This document shows, in pieces, positions 36,095 to 48,510 of a DNA stretch of 64,000 nucleotides. The stretch spans positions 122,841,001-122,905,000 of the forward strand of contig CM075673.1 in NCBI GenBank assembly GCA_037962975.1, read 5' to 3'. The position numbers and the translations under genes are program-made. The stretch comes from Clitoria ternatea. Taxonomy: Eukaryota; Streptophyta; Magnoliopsida; Fabales; Fabaceae. The notes below the pieces were generated by a model. It saw only the letters and a program-made list of their open reading frames with translations. It was not told where the DNA came from and ran no database searches. Every line of letters starts with the position of its first letter. Within the stretch, counting starts at the first letter, position 1.

Positions 36095-36922
36095 CTACAG
36101 AAGGTTCTTCCATGAACAGACCACCTGCTTTCTTTGGTAAAGATTACTCTTACTGGAAAGATACGATAGGAATATTCATCAAGTCTACTTAGTATGAGCT
36201 ATAGGGAATAATCACAAGAGGTGATAATCCTGAACCTACAAACAAATAAGGAAAACCCATTCCTATAGATAAATGGTCAATTATAGACACTAAGAAGATG
36301 GAGTCCGATGCTAAAGCTAGATTTCTCTTAATATGTGCTTTAAGTAAATCTGAATACAACAAGCTTTACAGTTACAAGACTACAAAGGAAATATGGGATG
36401 CCCTTTAGCGCAACTATGAAGGAACCTCCAATGTCAAGTGTTCAAAGAAGATCCTTGTTACCTAGAAGTATGATAACTTCAAGATGGAGGATCATGAGTC
36501 TGTTGACCAAATGTTTGGTAGATTTTAGACTCTTCTCAATAAGCTAAAAGCAGTTGGATCCATGCCTTCCACTGAAGACATCAACATGAAATTTTTAGGT
36601 TGTCTACCAGAAATATTTAATGCCAAATGTGTTGCTCTGAAGAAAGCTAAAGACCTCAACACTCTTACTCTTGATGACACATTCAACAGAAAAGAACCTA
36701 GAGGTAAAAGTTTATTTAAGTTTAAAACTGACAAGTCTGTTATAGAATATTTCAACTGCAGAAAACCAGGACATATGAAAGTTGAGTGTCCTCTCTTGAA
36801 TAAGGATAGAAAAGACAAAAGAAAAGAAAAAGTTCTTTAAGAAGCAAAAAAAACTTATTACTTGGGATGATGAAGACTCAACTAGCTTTAGTGAATCTGA
36901 AGAGGAAACTGAAACTGCTTAG
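36095..36922 (+). pseudogene. Sirevirus-like gag, N-terminal part
   Basis: The plus-strand frame resembles the better preserved gag at 48511-49924. It has RFLLICALSKSEYNKLYSY and YDNFKMEDHESVDQMFGRF, then a zinc knuckle with NCRKPGHMKVEC whose first cysteine is tyrosine (TAT, likely from TGT). At least five stops replace likely glutamine codons (CAA/CAG to TAA/TAG). The part between the middle and the knuckle is shortened compared with the relative. It is cut at 36922 by solo LTR A2. Confidence 0.85.
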
Positions 36923-39900
36923 TGTAACATCCTAAAATTTATAAAAATGATTAATTGAGAGGAATGAATAGTAAATAATTATTTATGAATTGATTCATGT
37001 CCTGAAAATTTAGAAATAATTAAATTAGGATTTATTATGAGTATTCCTAAATTATTAAGGCTTAATGTGCAGAAATTGTAATCGATTAAAATATGGGTGT
37101 CGGACCAAGTATCTCCGATTGAGGTACTATTGGTCAGGATTGTTAACAATATTATTGTGAGTCCAAATATATATTTGGAATAATTTTTAGATAACGTATT
37201 AGGCCCGAACGAAGATCCTATTTGATATAAAATGGTAAAGTTTTAATGAGGGGTTAATTTTTTTAAAACAAAAAGCTTACTTTTCACTTTCATTTCACGT
37301 TCACTCTCCACCTCCAAAAGAAGAGTCTTTTGCTCTCTCTTTTCTTCATCCCCATTCTCTTCCTCTACCCATCTAAAACCTATCATAGGTGGTGAGCCCA
37401 TTTCCTTCTCCTCTATTTTTGTTTTCACTCTCAAGCTTGAAGGAGATGAGATTGGTTTGAAGCTCCCCCTTCTTCTTTCTCAAATTTTGTCACCTATTTT
37501 CCTCCCCTTGGTGCTCATTGTTGTTTGTTGGTTGAGGTAAGTTCCTTTCTATTTTTAATGAGCTTATACCTAGGTTATGGGTTATGGTTGTGGGGGGGAG
37601 TAATTAAATGCATGTGGGTATTGAATAGGAGCATTAAATACGGAAACCCTAAGGTGTGGTGACTTAAATACAAGCTTTTATGTGCATTAGTGGTGGTACA
37701 CAAAATTAATGGTGGAAGATGATGATTATTTATGATGGTTGTTGGGTTTTTGGTGAAACCCTAACTCTAGAAATTGCGGAAAACATTAAATGTTGGTTTG
37801 AGAATGATTTTATAAGGAAATATATGGTATTGAAAGTGTGGATATCATTAAATACGTTGGGAGAATATTTATTGATGATGGTAGATAGCATTAATGATGT
37901 TGGATAGTCATTAATAGTGGTCTATGACCATGGATGTGTGAACCCATTAATGGGTGTAGCTTTAAATGCATAATAATATACATAAACACCAAACATATGG
38001 TGGTTGTGGTGAAATAAATGAAAAAGAAAATGGTTTGATAGATAATGTTATAAACACCAAGTCTTTAATTGAGAATATGCAAATCTTGGTGGGTAAATAG
38101 AAATTAATGGTATGGTATACTGTGTGGTGTAGGATCTATTCCGAACAATGAGACGAGACCATTGAATCACTCGGATTACTTCTCTTAAGGTAGGAGAGGA
38201 GTTTATTATATTCTAAATGCATGAATTGAGTATTGGTTGATTGTTGTATATGATATTGCACATGTTTGCCTTGTCTTTGTAGTATTGATGAATTGTGATG
38301 TTGAGCATTGCAATGTTATATGCTTGGCAAATATGTGATGTGCATTTGGAATATTGGTGGTATGCTTTATGGTGATTGATAATTATTATGATATATTGAG
38401 ACAAAAGATGTGCTCTATGTTGTTGGGAACATATGTTTATTCATCATAAATATTGATTGATAAATATTGATTGATAAATATTGATGATGAATAAAGATGA
38501 ATGTTGTTGTTGAGCATACCCTTGAACAATTGATGATTGTTATTATTGATGATTGTTGGTGCTATTGTGGTTCATACAAGAATGAACTTGTATGTGTGAG
38601 TTGAATTGCATTAGTGAAATGTTGTGAATGCTATGCTAAAATGTGAAACAATGGTAATAATCAATGAGATAAAAATCCACTAAGAATTGTATGGTGATGT
38701 TGATGATGGTGATGATTTATGAATGGTATGATAGGATACACAGTGTGAGAATGCATATGATTTTCATTTGCATTGCATCCATGGTATATTGCATAATTGC
38801 TGGTAAGGGAATGTTAAGGGTTCCTCTGGTTGGCCCAGTGGGAGGGTGGCTCTGTGCACGAGCATTATTGTTGTTACCCTAGTGGCTCAGTGGTGGAGTC
38901 ACGAAGCTACCCATGCTTAGCTACGAGAGTTGCATATGGTTGACTCGATGGAGGATGGCTCTTTGATGAGCAAGGATTCTCGGTGGTTCTTTAGATCAAA
39001 ACTGCCATGGTATGATTCATGGTTGGCCTGCAACACCTTTATGTTATTTATGTTGTTTACCGCGGTCATGGTGAAAATGACCGGTGTTGTGAGATGGGCG
39101 ATGCGGTTTGGTACAAGTAAAATATGGTGTTATGCATGCAAATATTAAGATAAATGTACACATTTTACTACTGTAGTAGGGGCATGATTATATATCTATG
39201 CTTGAACCCATAAATTGGTGTTTTATATTCCTTAGTCGGATCCACGATTGATATTAATCTCGTTGTGCATATGCATTAGTCTAAGAGCATTTGCATATAA
39301 CATGGAGATATGCCTAAAGAGGATAAGTTATGATGATGGTTGAAATGGGTAAAGGACAACCTAAAAACAATGAGTAAAATATAAATACAAAGAAAATACC
39401 TTGTGTATGGATGATGATAATTGTGTTAGCCCAATAATGGTAAAGGGCAATAATGTATATGTGTATATACTTTGTTATGAGTTTGAGTGATGAATATGAT
39501 GTATGTGTATGCTGTTAAAGTGATGAAATTATGATGATAATTGATGATTTAATGCAAAGTATACATGATGTTGATATGCATATACACATAATCACAAATG
39601 TATTCACATTTGTCACTTGGAATGTATAACTCACTCTCCCATGTTATCTCTTTTTTAGCATTGTGATGTAGGATATGCATGGGGTGAGATGCATCTTGTT
39701 TTGGAATAAAATGTTTTGGTGGAGAAGGTAAAATAGTTGTATAGGAATGCCTTGGCCAACAATCAGTTTGTAAAGCTTATGATGTTTGTGAATGCTTATT
39801 TTGTATATAATATTGAATGATTATGGATGTACATTGTTGGTGGGTCATGTGTGAAAATTAGGCCTTGTTGTTGGAAGGCTAATTTTTGATCATGACCTCA

Positions 39901-40977
39901 ATATTTATCAATAACTATTGTAGTACATTGGTTCTATGCCACATTGATGAATGAATGATGCTATCTATGGATCTTGTCTATGATGATGCATAATGCATGA
40001 TTTATAAGCATGTAAAATGTTGAAATGTATGTGTAATGGGAAATGGACGGGTCATATTTTGATCCAAGAGGTTCTAGGATATGGGACTAGGTTGTACAAA
40101 CCCTATGGCACATTTGAAACTTGTTGGCATTGGTTTGAAACAAAATTCATGTGGTTTGAATGGTTTTAGGTGTGTCATTGTTTGAAAAATGTCTTTTATG
40201 CATAATTCCATGGTTAGACCTCATGGTTATGAATCCTTGAGTTAGATTAAGTCTAGCAAGTCTTAATTGGTGTGTTTTAATTCTCCATAAAGTTTGGTGA
40301 CGATTGGATATGATTAGGATGGGTTTTGGTAGGCTAGAAACTCAAAATGTGGTTTTCTGCATAATTTCTGCATTTATGTATGGCCTAATCGATTAGCCTA
40401 ATCGATTAGGGTCATTCTGGAATGTGGAAATTGGTTCACTGGACATTGTAATCGATTAGCTTAATCGATTAAGGACATTCTGTTTTAGGCATAATCGATT
40501 AAGGTAATCGATTACGGATATTCTGGATGGTGGTAATTGTTTAGTTGTCAGCGTAATTGATTAGCTTAATCGATTAACAGCCTGGTAATAGATTAGCTTA
40601 ATCAATTAGATTAGTTCAGAAATTGCATTTTTACCACTTTTTGGTACTTATGTTGTACTCCTTGGTCCCCTATGCCTTGTACTTCAATCCTTCACCCTTG
40701 AATACTTCTGGTGCACCTCTTTAACATGTTTTCCTTAATCAAAGACATACATTTCCAATTACCTTAATGAATATCTTGTGTCTTATACCATTTCTCATAT
40801 CTTCATATATGAAAAATGTGACTAATTAATGATCCGGGGCACGATGTTAAATCTTTTTCTTTTAATTCATGGTGTCTCTTAGGCAGAGTGATGAACTTTA
40901 AAACGTGAAAAATTTATCCTCATACTTATTATGTCATATTGATTATATTTGTTTATATAAGACTAAGGGGCGCCACA
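36923..40977 (+). mobile_element. Solo LTR of Tekay-like family A, copy A2
   Basis: 4055 bp, starts TGTAACATCCTAAAATTT and ends AAGGGGCGCCACA. The flanks CTTAG (36918-36922) and CTCAA (40978-40982) look like a target duplication with two transitions. No internal gag, pol or PBS. It shares its opening, the GGTTTGAAGCTCCCCCTTC block, AGGTAGGAGAGGAG (38184), a TATAACTCACTCTCCC block (39630) and the TAATCGATTA cluster with copy A1. Confidence 0.8.
40386..40608. repeat. Paired TAATCGATTA palindromes with 13-bp spacing
   Basis: Exact copies start at 40386/40399, 40449/40462 and 40492/40505. A fourth pair is 40554 (TAATTGATTA) / 40567, and a fifth, 40585/40598, holds one-base variants. Within each pair the starts are exactly 13 bp apart. 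Confidence 0.95.
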
Positions 40978-42896
40978 CTCAAATTTTCCTTATGGCCAAG
41001 ACAGGCTCAATTTGAATCATGTTTGGACGAGTCTGAATTAAAGGAGGTAAACTAGTCTAAACTACAAGAAAACTATGAAGCTCTTTTTAAAGACTTTTTA
41101 GTTCTTTTGAAAAATTATAAACTGTTGAAAAAGAAATAGTCTGAAACTATTTCTTCATATGAGGATAAGATATCTGAACTGAAGAAAAATCATTCAGACC
41201 AAGAACTTCTTAAGGAGCTTGATGAGAAAGAAATGATGCATCTTGAGGAGATGCACAAACTTAAAAAGGAAAATGATTTTCTAAAAACTAAACTCAATAG
41301 TTTAGACACTCGTTGTATCTCACAAGATAAGAAAATCAAGTCTCTTAAGCAAGAAGTAAGCATGCTCACTACAGACCTGGCCAAATTTGTAAATGGAACA
41401 GATAATTTGTATAAACTTATGGGAGGATCAAAAGGAAGTTCCAAAAGGCCCAGTCTGGGATATTCAGAAACAAACTTATGGGAAGAACATGAGTATCATT
41501 GGAACAAGATGGGTATTCAGAAACAAACTGGATGAAGATGGAAAAGTTGTAAGGAACAAGGCAAGACTCGTAGCACAAGGCTACAACCAACAAGAAGGTA
41601 TAGACTTCATTGAAACCTTTGCCCCTATAGCTAGACTTAAAGCTATAAGGATTTTGCTTGCCTTTACTGTTTTTAAGGGAATTAAATTATATTACATAGA
41701 TGTTAAAAGCACTTTTCTAAATGGTTTTATTGAAGAAGAAGTTTTTGTAAAACAATCTCCTGGGTTTGAAGACAAATCTTTAGAAAACTCATGTCTTTAA
41801 ACTTAGTAAAGCACTGTATGGTCTAAAACAAGCACCAAGAGCTTGGTATGATTGACTCAACTCTTTTATGAAATCAAAAGGCTTTACTAGAGGAAAGGTT
41901 GATATAACACTATTTAGAAACGGTTTAGATAAACACTTTCTTATAGTGTAAAGTTATGTTGATGACATTGCCTTTGGTGCTACAGAAGAAAGTCTATGCA
42001 AAGATTTTGCGAAAACCATGCAGGTTGAATTTGAGATGAGCATGATGGGTGAACTTAAATTCTTTCTTAGTCTGCAGATTAACCAAACTGTTGATGGAAT
42101 TTTTATTCATCAACAGAAGTACACCAAAGAGCTACTCATAAAATTTAAAATGGTTGATGCCAAACCCATGAGTACACCAATGCATCCAAATTGCATTATA
42201 AGTAAAGATGAATCTGGTACATCAGTTGATCAAACTCTGTATAGAGGAATGATTAGAGCACTGTTGTATTTAACATAAAGTAGACCAGATATAATGTTTA
42301 GTGTGTGTGTTCGTAAGATATCAAGTAGACCCTAAGGAATCACACCTGTCTGCAGTGAAGAGGATTCCAAGGTATCTTGCTAGTACCACTAACCTTGGGT
42401 TGTTCTATAAAAGAACAGACTTGTTTTCTCTTTGTGGCTTTTGTGATGCAGACTTTACAGGAGATAGAACAGATAGAAAAAACACAAGTGGTGGATGTCA
42501 CTTCTAGGAAACAGCTTGATTTCTTAGAGTAGCAAAAAATAAAATTCAATAGCCCTCTCCACAGCTGAAGCAGAATACCTGTCTGTAGAAAATTGTTGTT
42601 CATAACTTCTGTGGATGAAATATCAACTAGAAGACTATTTAATTAAGGAAGAAGAGATTCCAGTATTCTGTGACAATACAAGTGCCATCAACCTATCAAA
42701 GAATCCAATTCAACACTCAAAGGCAAAGCATATTGAAGTGAAGTATCACTTCATACGTGACTATGTTCAAAAAGGCATTCTGGATTTGCAACATGTGGAT
42801 ACAGATCACCAATGGGCAGATATTCTCACTAAGCCCCTAGTAGAAGCCAGGTTTACTTTTATTAAGTATAGTCTGAACATGCGTAATATTGTATGA
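40978..42896 (+). pseudogene. Sirevirus gag C-terminus fused by deletion to RT/RNase H
   Basis: To about 41460 a Lys/Glu coiled coil continues gag (LDEKEMMHLEEMHKLKKEND). The sequence then switches within about 55 bp to the RT finger region (IGTRWVFRNKLDEDG), so the rest of gag, protease and integrase are missing. RT has SYVDDIAFG near 41955-41985 and RNase H has VFCDNTSAINLSKNP and WADILTKPLVEAR, ending at TGA 42894-42896. Several stops and frame changes make it inactive. Confidence 0.85.
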
Positions 42897-43108
42897 TAGA
42901 GGTGTCTGTATGTTTACCATCTGTATGCTTTATAACTTAGAAGTATTTTTATTTTTTTCTCTCTAATACTGAGAGATGCAGTCTTTACCCTCTTTAAATT
43001 CTTTAAAATATTCATTTAATTCTTTTCTCTTAACACGTTGCATTCATTCATTGCTTGGAATGCAATCGTTTTTGAAAACTGTTTTCCCCTCCATTAAGCC
43101 ACGTTGTC

Positions 43109-43116
43109 TATAAATA
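43109..43116 (+). promoter_or_regulatory. Possible internal promoter for the env-like frame
   Basis: TATAAATA between the pol stop (42896) and the env-like ATG (43206). About 60-70 nt of CT-rich leader without any ATG would follow a start site near 43140. This is a sequence-based proposal only. Confidence 0.45.
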
Positions 43117-43205
43117 TAACTGCTCTTACACGTCTTTTCACTTTTGTAACCTTTCACCTTTTTCTAAAAACTCTCTCTGTGATTGTTTTCTCTCTCCCTC
43201 TGCAA

Positions 43206-44624
43206 ATGCTTCGAGAACTTCCTTTTGCCCTAAACCCTTATCTTCCAAAACCTCATTTCTCTTCAATAACTAGAATCAACTACTCTGTAAAAGATGTGAT
43301 TAAGTCACTGCTCTTCAATGCTCCTCAACACCAAGTTGAAGGCAGAGATGTTATTGTAGAAATAGAAAGAATTGGTTGGACTAATTTCTGCTTGGACCAA
43401 GAACCCTTCTCACCATCTGTTGCTCTCAAGTTCTGGAGAACAGTTTCTTATGACAAGGATAAATGCATTTTGGTTGGCTCTTTGCATGGGAAGCAGATTG
43501 AGATTTTTGAGGATCTTAGTTACCATTCTTCGTTGTAACCTTGGTGGAATGGTGTTTTTTGAAGATTTTGAATTTACAAAAGTCTCTAAATTCATAATAA
43601 ATGAGATTCTGTATAGGAAGGCACGTCCAGACAAGCTCACATCTGGAAGTCTACTGCCAAAGGCAAATATACTACACGTTTTAATGTGTCAAGTCTTCTG
43701 CCCCCATAAGTCTGCTAAGGATACAGTATCTAAATTGGATAGATTTTGTATATACCATATGGTGATGAAGGAACTAGTTCAACCCAGCAAACATTCTATT
43801 AACCTACATGACGATGTCTGTAGTGAAGAAACAGAAGAAGATCCCTTACCCAGTTGTGCTGATGAAAATCTTCAAGCTAGAAAATGTAAGTGTGGAAAAT
43901 GTTACAGACTGGATGATCAGTGGTCCCTTGATCACTAAATTGCCAACTTTATTTCCCTTGTTGTACAAGTCTTCAGAAGCTGCTGCTGCTGAAGTTAAGA
44001 AGGCCCCTCTCAAGAGGAAGGTCAAGACTTAGCTTGTGGAAGAGCAACCTCAAGCCAAGAAGCCTAAGGTTAAGAAAATATTTGTTTTGTCAAAACAGAA
44101 AAAGTCTACATCCTCTCCCTTTAAGAAGTTTGAATCCACCCCGTTGAAGAAGTTTGTTGAAGAATAGTCTGCTAAACCCATCGTCCTATCTGATGACGAT
44201 GTGCCCATTGGAGAAGTTCTAAAGAAAAAGTAGTCTGCTCATGAACTTACTAAGGTATAGACTGCAAGTAAAGCTAAACCCATCTCTTTAACACCCTCCT
44301 CAACCAACACTTATAATTGGTACTCCATAAAGCTGAAAGATTATGTCAAGATTCCATCCAAGAAGAGATACATCCATTTCATCCGCTATTACTGTGACTA
44401 GTTCCCAGACGTAGATGTATCTAAATGGACAAAATAGATTGGATCGATCTGTACAATATCAATTATGATATGTATAAGAAGGATAAGGACCAATAGAACA
44501 CCTTGAAGGGTGAAAGCAAGAAGTAGAAGAAAGCTGAAGAATCTGCTTCTGGAAAGGAAAGGACTTCTGAAGCTTCCAAAGTTCAAAAGAAGAAGAAGAA
44601 GAAGAAGAAGAAGAAGAAGAAGAA

Positions 44625-44658
<34 letters not shown>

Positions 44659-45930
44659 TCTGTATCATCTGTTCATACCTCCGCTCTCGCTCAGGACAAA
44701 ACATCTACTCAAGCACAGGAACAAACTCCTGTTGCCTCTGTTGATCAACCATCTGCACCACCCCCATCACCACCCAAGGTAAGCGAACCTAACCTCACTG
44801 AATCCTCTACTCCCCCATCTTCACCTACTTCTACCCTATAACTTGAAACCCAACCTAAACCCTAAACTGAAACTCAATCTGAAACCCAACCTTCACCTCC
44901 ACCTGAACCTACCCCAAAGTTTACACCCCCTAAAACAACAAAATTCAAACCTGTTGCCTTTAAACCAAAATCCAAACACAAATCCAAACAGACCACCACC
45001 AAACCTAAAAAACCCTCACACTCTTCTGGCCCAACTTTCATACCTACTTATAACTTTCCCAGACCACTTAACTTTGCCCTCACTTTTTCCCCTCACTCTC
45101 AATTTTACCTACCCCTTGCTGCACCTCTTGTCCCTCACCACAGCAAATTCCCATTCTCCATGATGTACCCAACATACCATTCCCTGAAAACATTTGTGGG
45201 TGGCTCTGGTATCCGTATCACAGAATGGTCCAGAACCTATCCCCCTATGACCCCAGAAGTTGCCCTATCCTATCCAACACTTTATTCAGAAGACCTCTTA
45301 GCCTTCACCAACTCTCTCCGAAATCAACAGAATGCATGATAACAAGCTGAGGATCTGCACTTTCTTGTCTCCAAATTTGTTAAGGCGATGGTAATGCCTT
45401 CTACATAAATTCTAGTTAGTCTAGACCGTGTCATGCCCAAGCCAAAACAAATCATTACCAATAAAATGAAGGAGAAAGTTTGGTACTCTACACCCTCTAG
45501 TCCAAACTAGAGGGCATACAAACTAGAGAAATTATCTGATGATATCCTAAAGGTTCTACTTCAAGATCGCTCTCCAGACAACTCCACTCGGGGCTTGCTT
45601 TGGGGACACTACTGCTGGGCACGAGATCAAGAATGCAACACATCCTCTGCTCATCTAATTAATATTTGTTAGTTTTGGAGCTGTGCTGGAAAAATCAAGT
45701 AGACTCATCCATTATTCTGGGATCCATCCACAACCACTATTTTCCCTTCCATTTGTTTCCCTTCTATCATTCTAACAGACCACCTCTTTTTCTTTTGCAA
45801 ACCAGTTGGTCGTTTACTACTGGTGTCTACATCCGACTCTCGCATGATTTCCGCTTTGGCTACACAGTGTATTCCTACACCCTCTAAGGTTGCTTGGGCT
45901 CCATGATGTCCCTTATTTGATAATCATAAA
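43206..45930 (+). pseudogene. Sirevirus env-like accessory frame (broken)
   Basis: Open from ATG 43206 to TAA 43536-43538, then continued in other frames with several stops and shifts (near 43530, 43810, 44030 and later). The N-terminal part is globular. The middle is Lys/Pro-rich with a Lys-run encoded by an AAG microsatellite followed by GAT/ATG repeats (44590-44660), then a Pro/Thr-rich stretch (44700-45060), and a C-terminal region with charged helices to about 45900. Position and composition match the additional 3' frame of Sireviruses, called env-like because of its place. I see no clear signal peptide or membrane anchor. Its function is not established for the family. Confidence 0.65.
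44585..44660 (+). repeat. (AAG)n(ATG)n microsatellite
   Basis: About 14 AAG triplets followed by about 10 ATG triplets. It lies inside the env-like frame and would encode homopolymer runs. Confidence 0.95.
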
Positions 45931-46218
45931 AAGGGGAGAATAATTGGAAAGTAGTCTAAGTTAGAATGTGTGTGTAGTTTGTAAATGTAATTTTTTTTGA
46001 GTCTATAACATATCTTGTGTGCATGAATACAATTTGTTTAGTTGTTGATTTATTTCTTAACCTCTTAAAATCTGTTACATGCGATTAACCTAACCCATCT
46101 ATCATTTGAAAAATCTTGAAAGAATTTGAAACTCATGCTATATAAAATTCAATGTTTCAACTCTTCTCTTGATACAAAATTCATTCTATCTTTGAGACTT
46201 AATGTTTGTTATCAACAA

Positions 46219-46230
46219 ATAAGGGGAGAT
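46219..46230 (+). other. Polypurine tract of the Sirevirus-like element
   Basis: ATAAGGGGAGAT directly precedes the 3' LTR start TGATTAAGTC. The same feature appears as ATAAGCGGAGAT before the LTR at 50438. Confidence 0.85.
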
Positions 46231-47150
46231 TGATTAAGTCAAGTCTGAACTCATGATTGAGTAGTCTAAACCCCTTGTGATTTTTGAATAATACACATCT
46301 AGACTCTCAGCTAAAATAAAGTCTGTACTATTTTTTTGACTAACAAGTCTGTTCAAGTGTGACGGGAGTCCGTAGAACTCCATTTGTAAAAGATAGAGGG
46401 AGTTCGTAAAATTCAATTCACTTCTAAAATGAAGAAATCTGTACTCATTCAAAGCTTCACTGAATCAAGCCACTTTGAATCTATAAACCATGAAAAGTTT
46501 TCTCTCTCTTTGAGTATTGGACAAAGGATCTTCCCTTTCCAAATATGAATTTGCATGAACTTTCTTATGTCATTCTAAAGCTATCGTAAAAAAGGCAATC
46601 AACGAAAAAGTTAAAGACGTTCTCGTGTTTATCAAGAAAATTGTCTCACAAGTCTCAAGATGTCAGAAAAACTGAACCTATTCAGAACGGATAACCTAAG
46701 GTCAACTGCTATAAAGTGTACATGTTTTCTAAAAGTGCATAAGCAAAAAGGATCTTCTGTTGAAGACTTTCAAAGCAACCCAGTTAAGGAAATTTCTCTG
46801 AAGCATGTATCTGTACTCACTAACAACACAATCCTCAAGAAATCAATATCCTTTGAAGCTGAATCAAAGGATATTTTTCAGAAGGACTATGAATATAAGA
46901 AATTTTTGAATTCAAGATGCATACACTGTTCAAATTCATACTTGAATACTCTCTTGTTTTCTCTTAAGAAACTAAAGTTTGAAAGACTTTTCTTTAAAGT
47001 TTCTAAGTTCTTGTATTCACTACTCAAGTTTTCTTTATAGTTGTGCTTTGTGCAAACCTTGACTTGTAGTAGTCTGTAGCTCAGTGTACCTGTGTAAACA
47101 TCTCAATCTCTTGTATGCTGAGTTATTTGTTTGTAACTTCAAACACATTA
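46231..47150 (+). repeat. 3' LTR of the Sirevirus-like element, left part
   Basis: Starts TGATTAAGTCAAGTC after the polypurine tract and runs to the insertion point of the nested element. It continues at 51732. The 126-codon ORF at 46660 lies in LTR sequence and has no recognisable domain. Confidence 0.85.
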
Positions 47151-48448
47151 TGTTGAGAAAAAGTCTGGCTGAAAATATATTTTTAAGTCCCTTAGGACCA
47201 GACCCCAGACTTTATATTCCTAAACTTGTTTATACCGTTCATCAAGTATTTTCGCTAAAAGAATAAAGTCTGTAATGTTTATAACACTTTTTTGTGCACC
47301 TAAGTAATTCTAGGATATGGATATTAGGCTATGAAAACAAAGGGGGAGCATCAGTATTCTAAAAGTCTGGTAGAACAACAAAAGTCTGATGGAAGCATTG
47401 TGATCAAATAACTTTCTTTCAAGGTTCATAAATTCTATTTTGGTGATGTTTGGGAGTAATGCTCTTATCATATTTGCATGTTTATCGCCAAAGAACATAA
47501 AGAACAAGATCAAAATAAGAAGCAGCTGTCAGCGTACCTACCTCTGCATATTCTGATCACAATCAGAGATTTTGTCAAAACATCTTCGAAAGCAACTTAT
47601 CACTCAATCAAGAATTAGTTTACGACAGGTTTATGCATGGAAATGCATGAAAAGCTATTTTCATGAAAATGATGAAGAAATGAACCAGACCTCTCTCGAG
47701 TCTAATTCATCTTCAAGGTCTGGTAACAAGAAGCTTAAGGCAAAATACCTTCGAAGCATTTCCAACGTCTATATCTCCTTTAAGAAGTAGTAACGGTCAT
47801 ATCCTCGAGCCTCTATAAATACCAAGGAAGACTGAACATTAACGACGCAAGAGAAAATAGAGAGAATTTCCTCAAGCTATTATTCAATCTCGTCCAAGTT
47901 CTAAAGTTCTCTTGTTCATTTATTTCTTGTAAGACAAAGACTCTTATTATTTTTTGTTTTTCCTCTAGCAGACTTTGGTCTTGTGTCAAAAACTTAGTGT
48001 TCAAACTCAAATTGTTTATCACCTGTACATTAAGTTTTGAAAATTTCTTTTCATTTATTCAATTTGTAAAAGTCTGGTGTATTACTAGAATAAGTTTGTG
48101 TGGGAAACACTATTGCTTGAAGAGGCTTTTGAAAGAATACTTGGGTTGAGCTAGGAGTGGCTTGTTGAAAGAATACTTTGGTTAAACTAGAAGTGGCTAG
48201 AGTCAAGAATACTTGTGGCACAAGTCTGGTGCTGTTAATGTAAAGGAGATTTTACAATAGTGGAAATCCTTCAAGTTAGAAGGGACTGGATGTAACTTCC
48301 GTGTTAGAAGTGAACCAGTGTAAACTCTTTATGTTTATCTTTCTCCTTTGTTACTTGCTTGATTACTCATTTTTTTTGTTCAACTTTTTGCGAAAAAAGA
48401 GTCTAAGACTTATTCAACCCCCCTTCTAAGTCTGACTCTGAACCATCA
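47151..48448 (+). repeat. 5' LTR of the gag-only element
   Basis: Starts TGTTGAGAAAAAG and ends GAACCATCA. TATA box CTATAAATACC is at 47814-47820. It contains tandem AGAATACTTGGGTT... units of about 36-40 bp at 48130-48225. Confidence 0.9.
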
Positions 48449-48450
48449 AT

Positions 48451-48462
48451 TGGTATCAGAGC
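48451..48462 (+). other. PBS of the gag-only element
   Basis: TGGTATCAGAGC, two bases after the LTR end. Confidence 0.9.
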
Positions 48463-48510
48463 TTGTCCTTTGGATTGATCACTCCCTCGAATGAAAAGGA
48501 TCAAGATCTA

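Noticed and set aside
44459..44704. Poly-serine ORF on the minus strand
   Set aside because: Product of the AAG/ATG microsatellite within the env-like frame on the other strand.
46660..47040. 126-codon ORF in the Sirevirus 3' LTR as a gene
   Set aside because: Lies entirely in LTR, has no recognisable domain and is interrupted by the nested element in the real LTR context.
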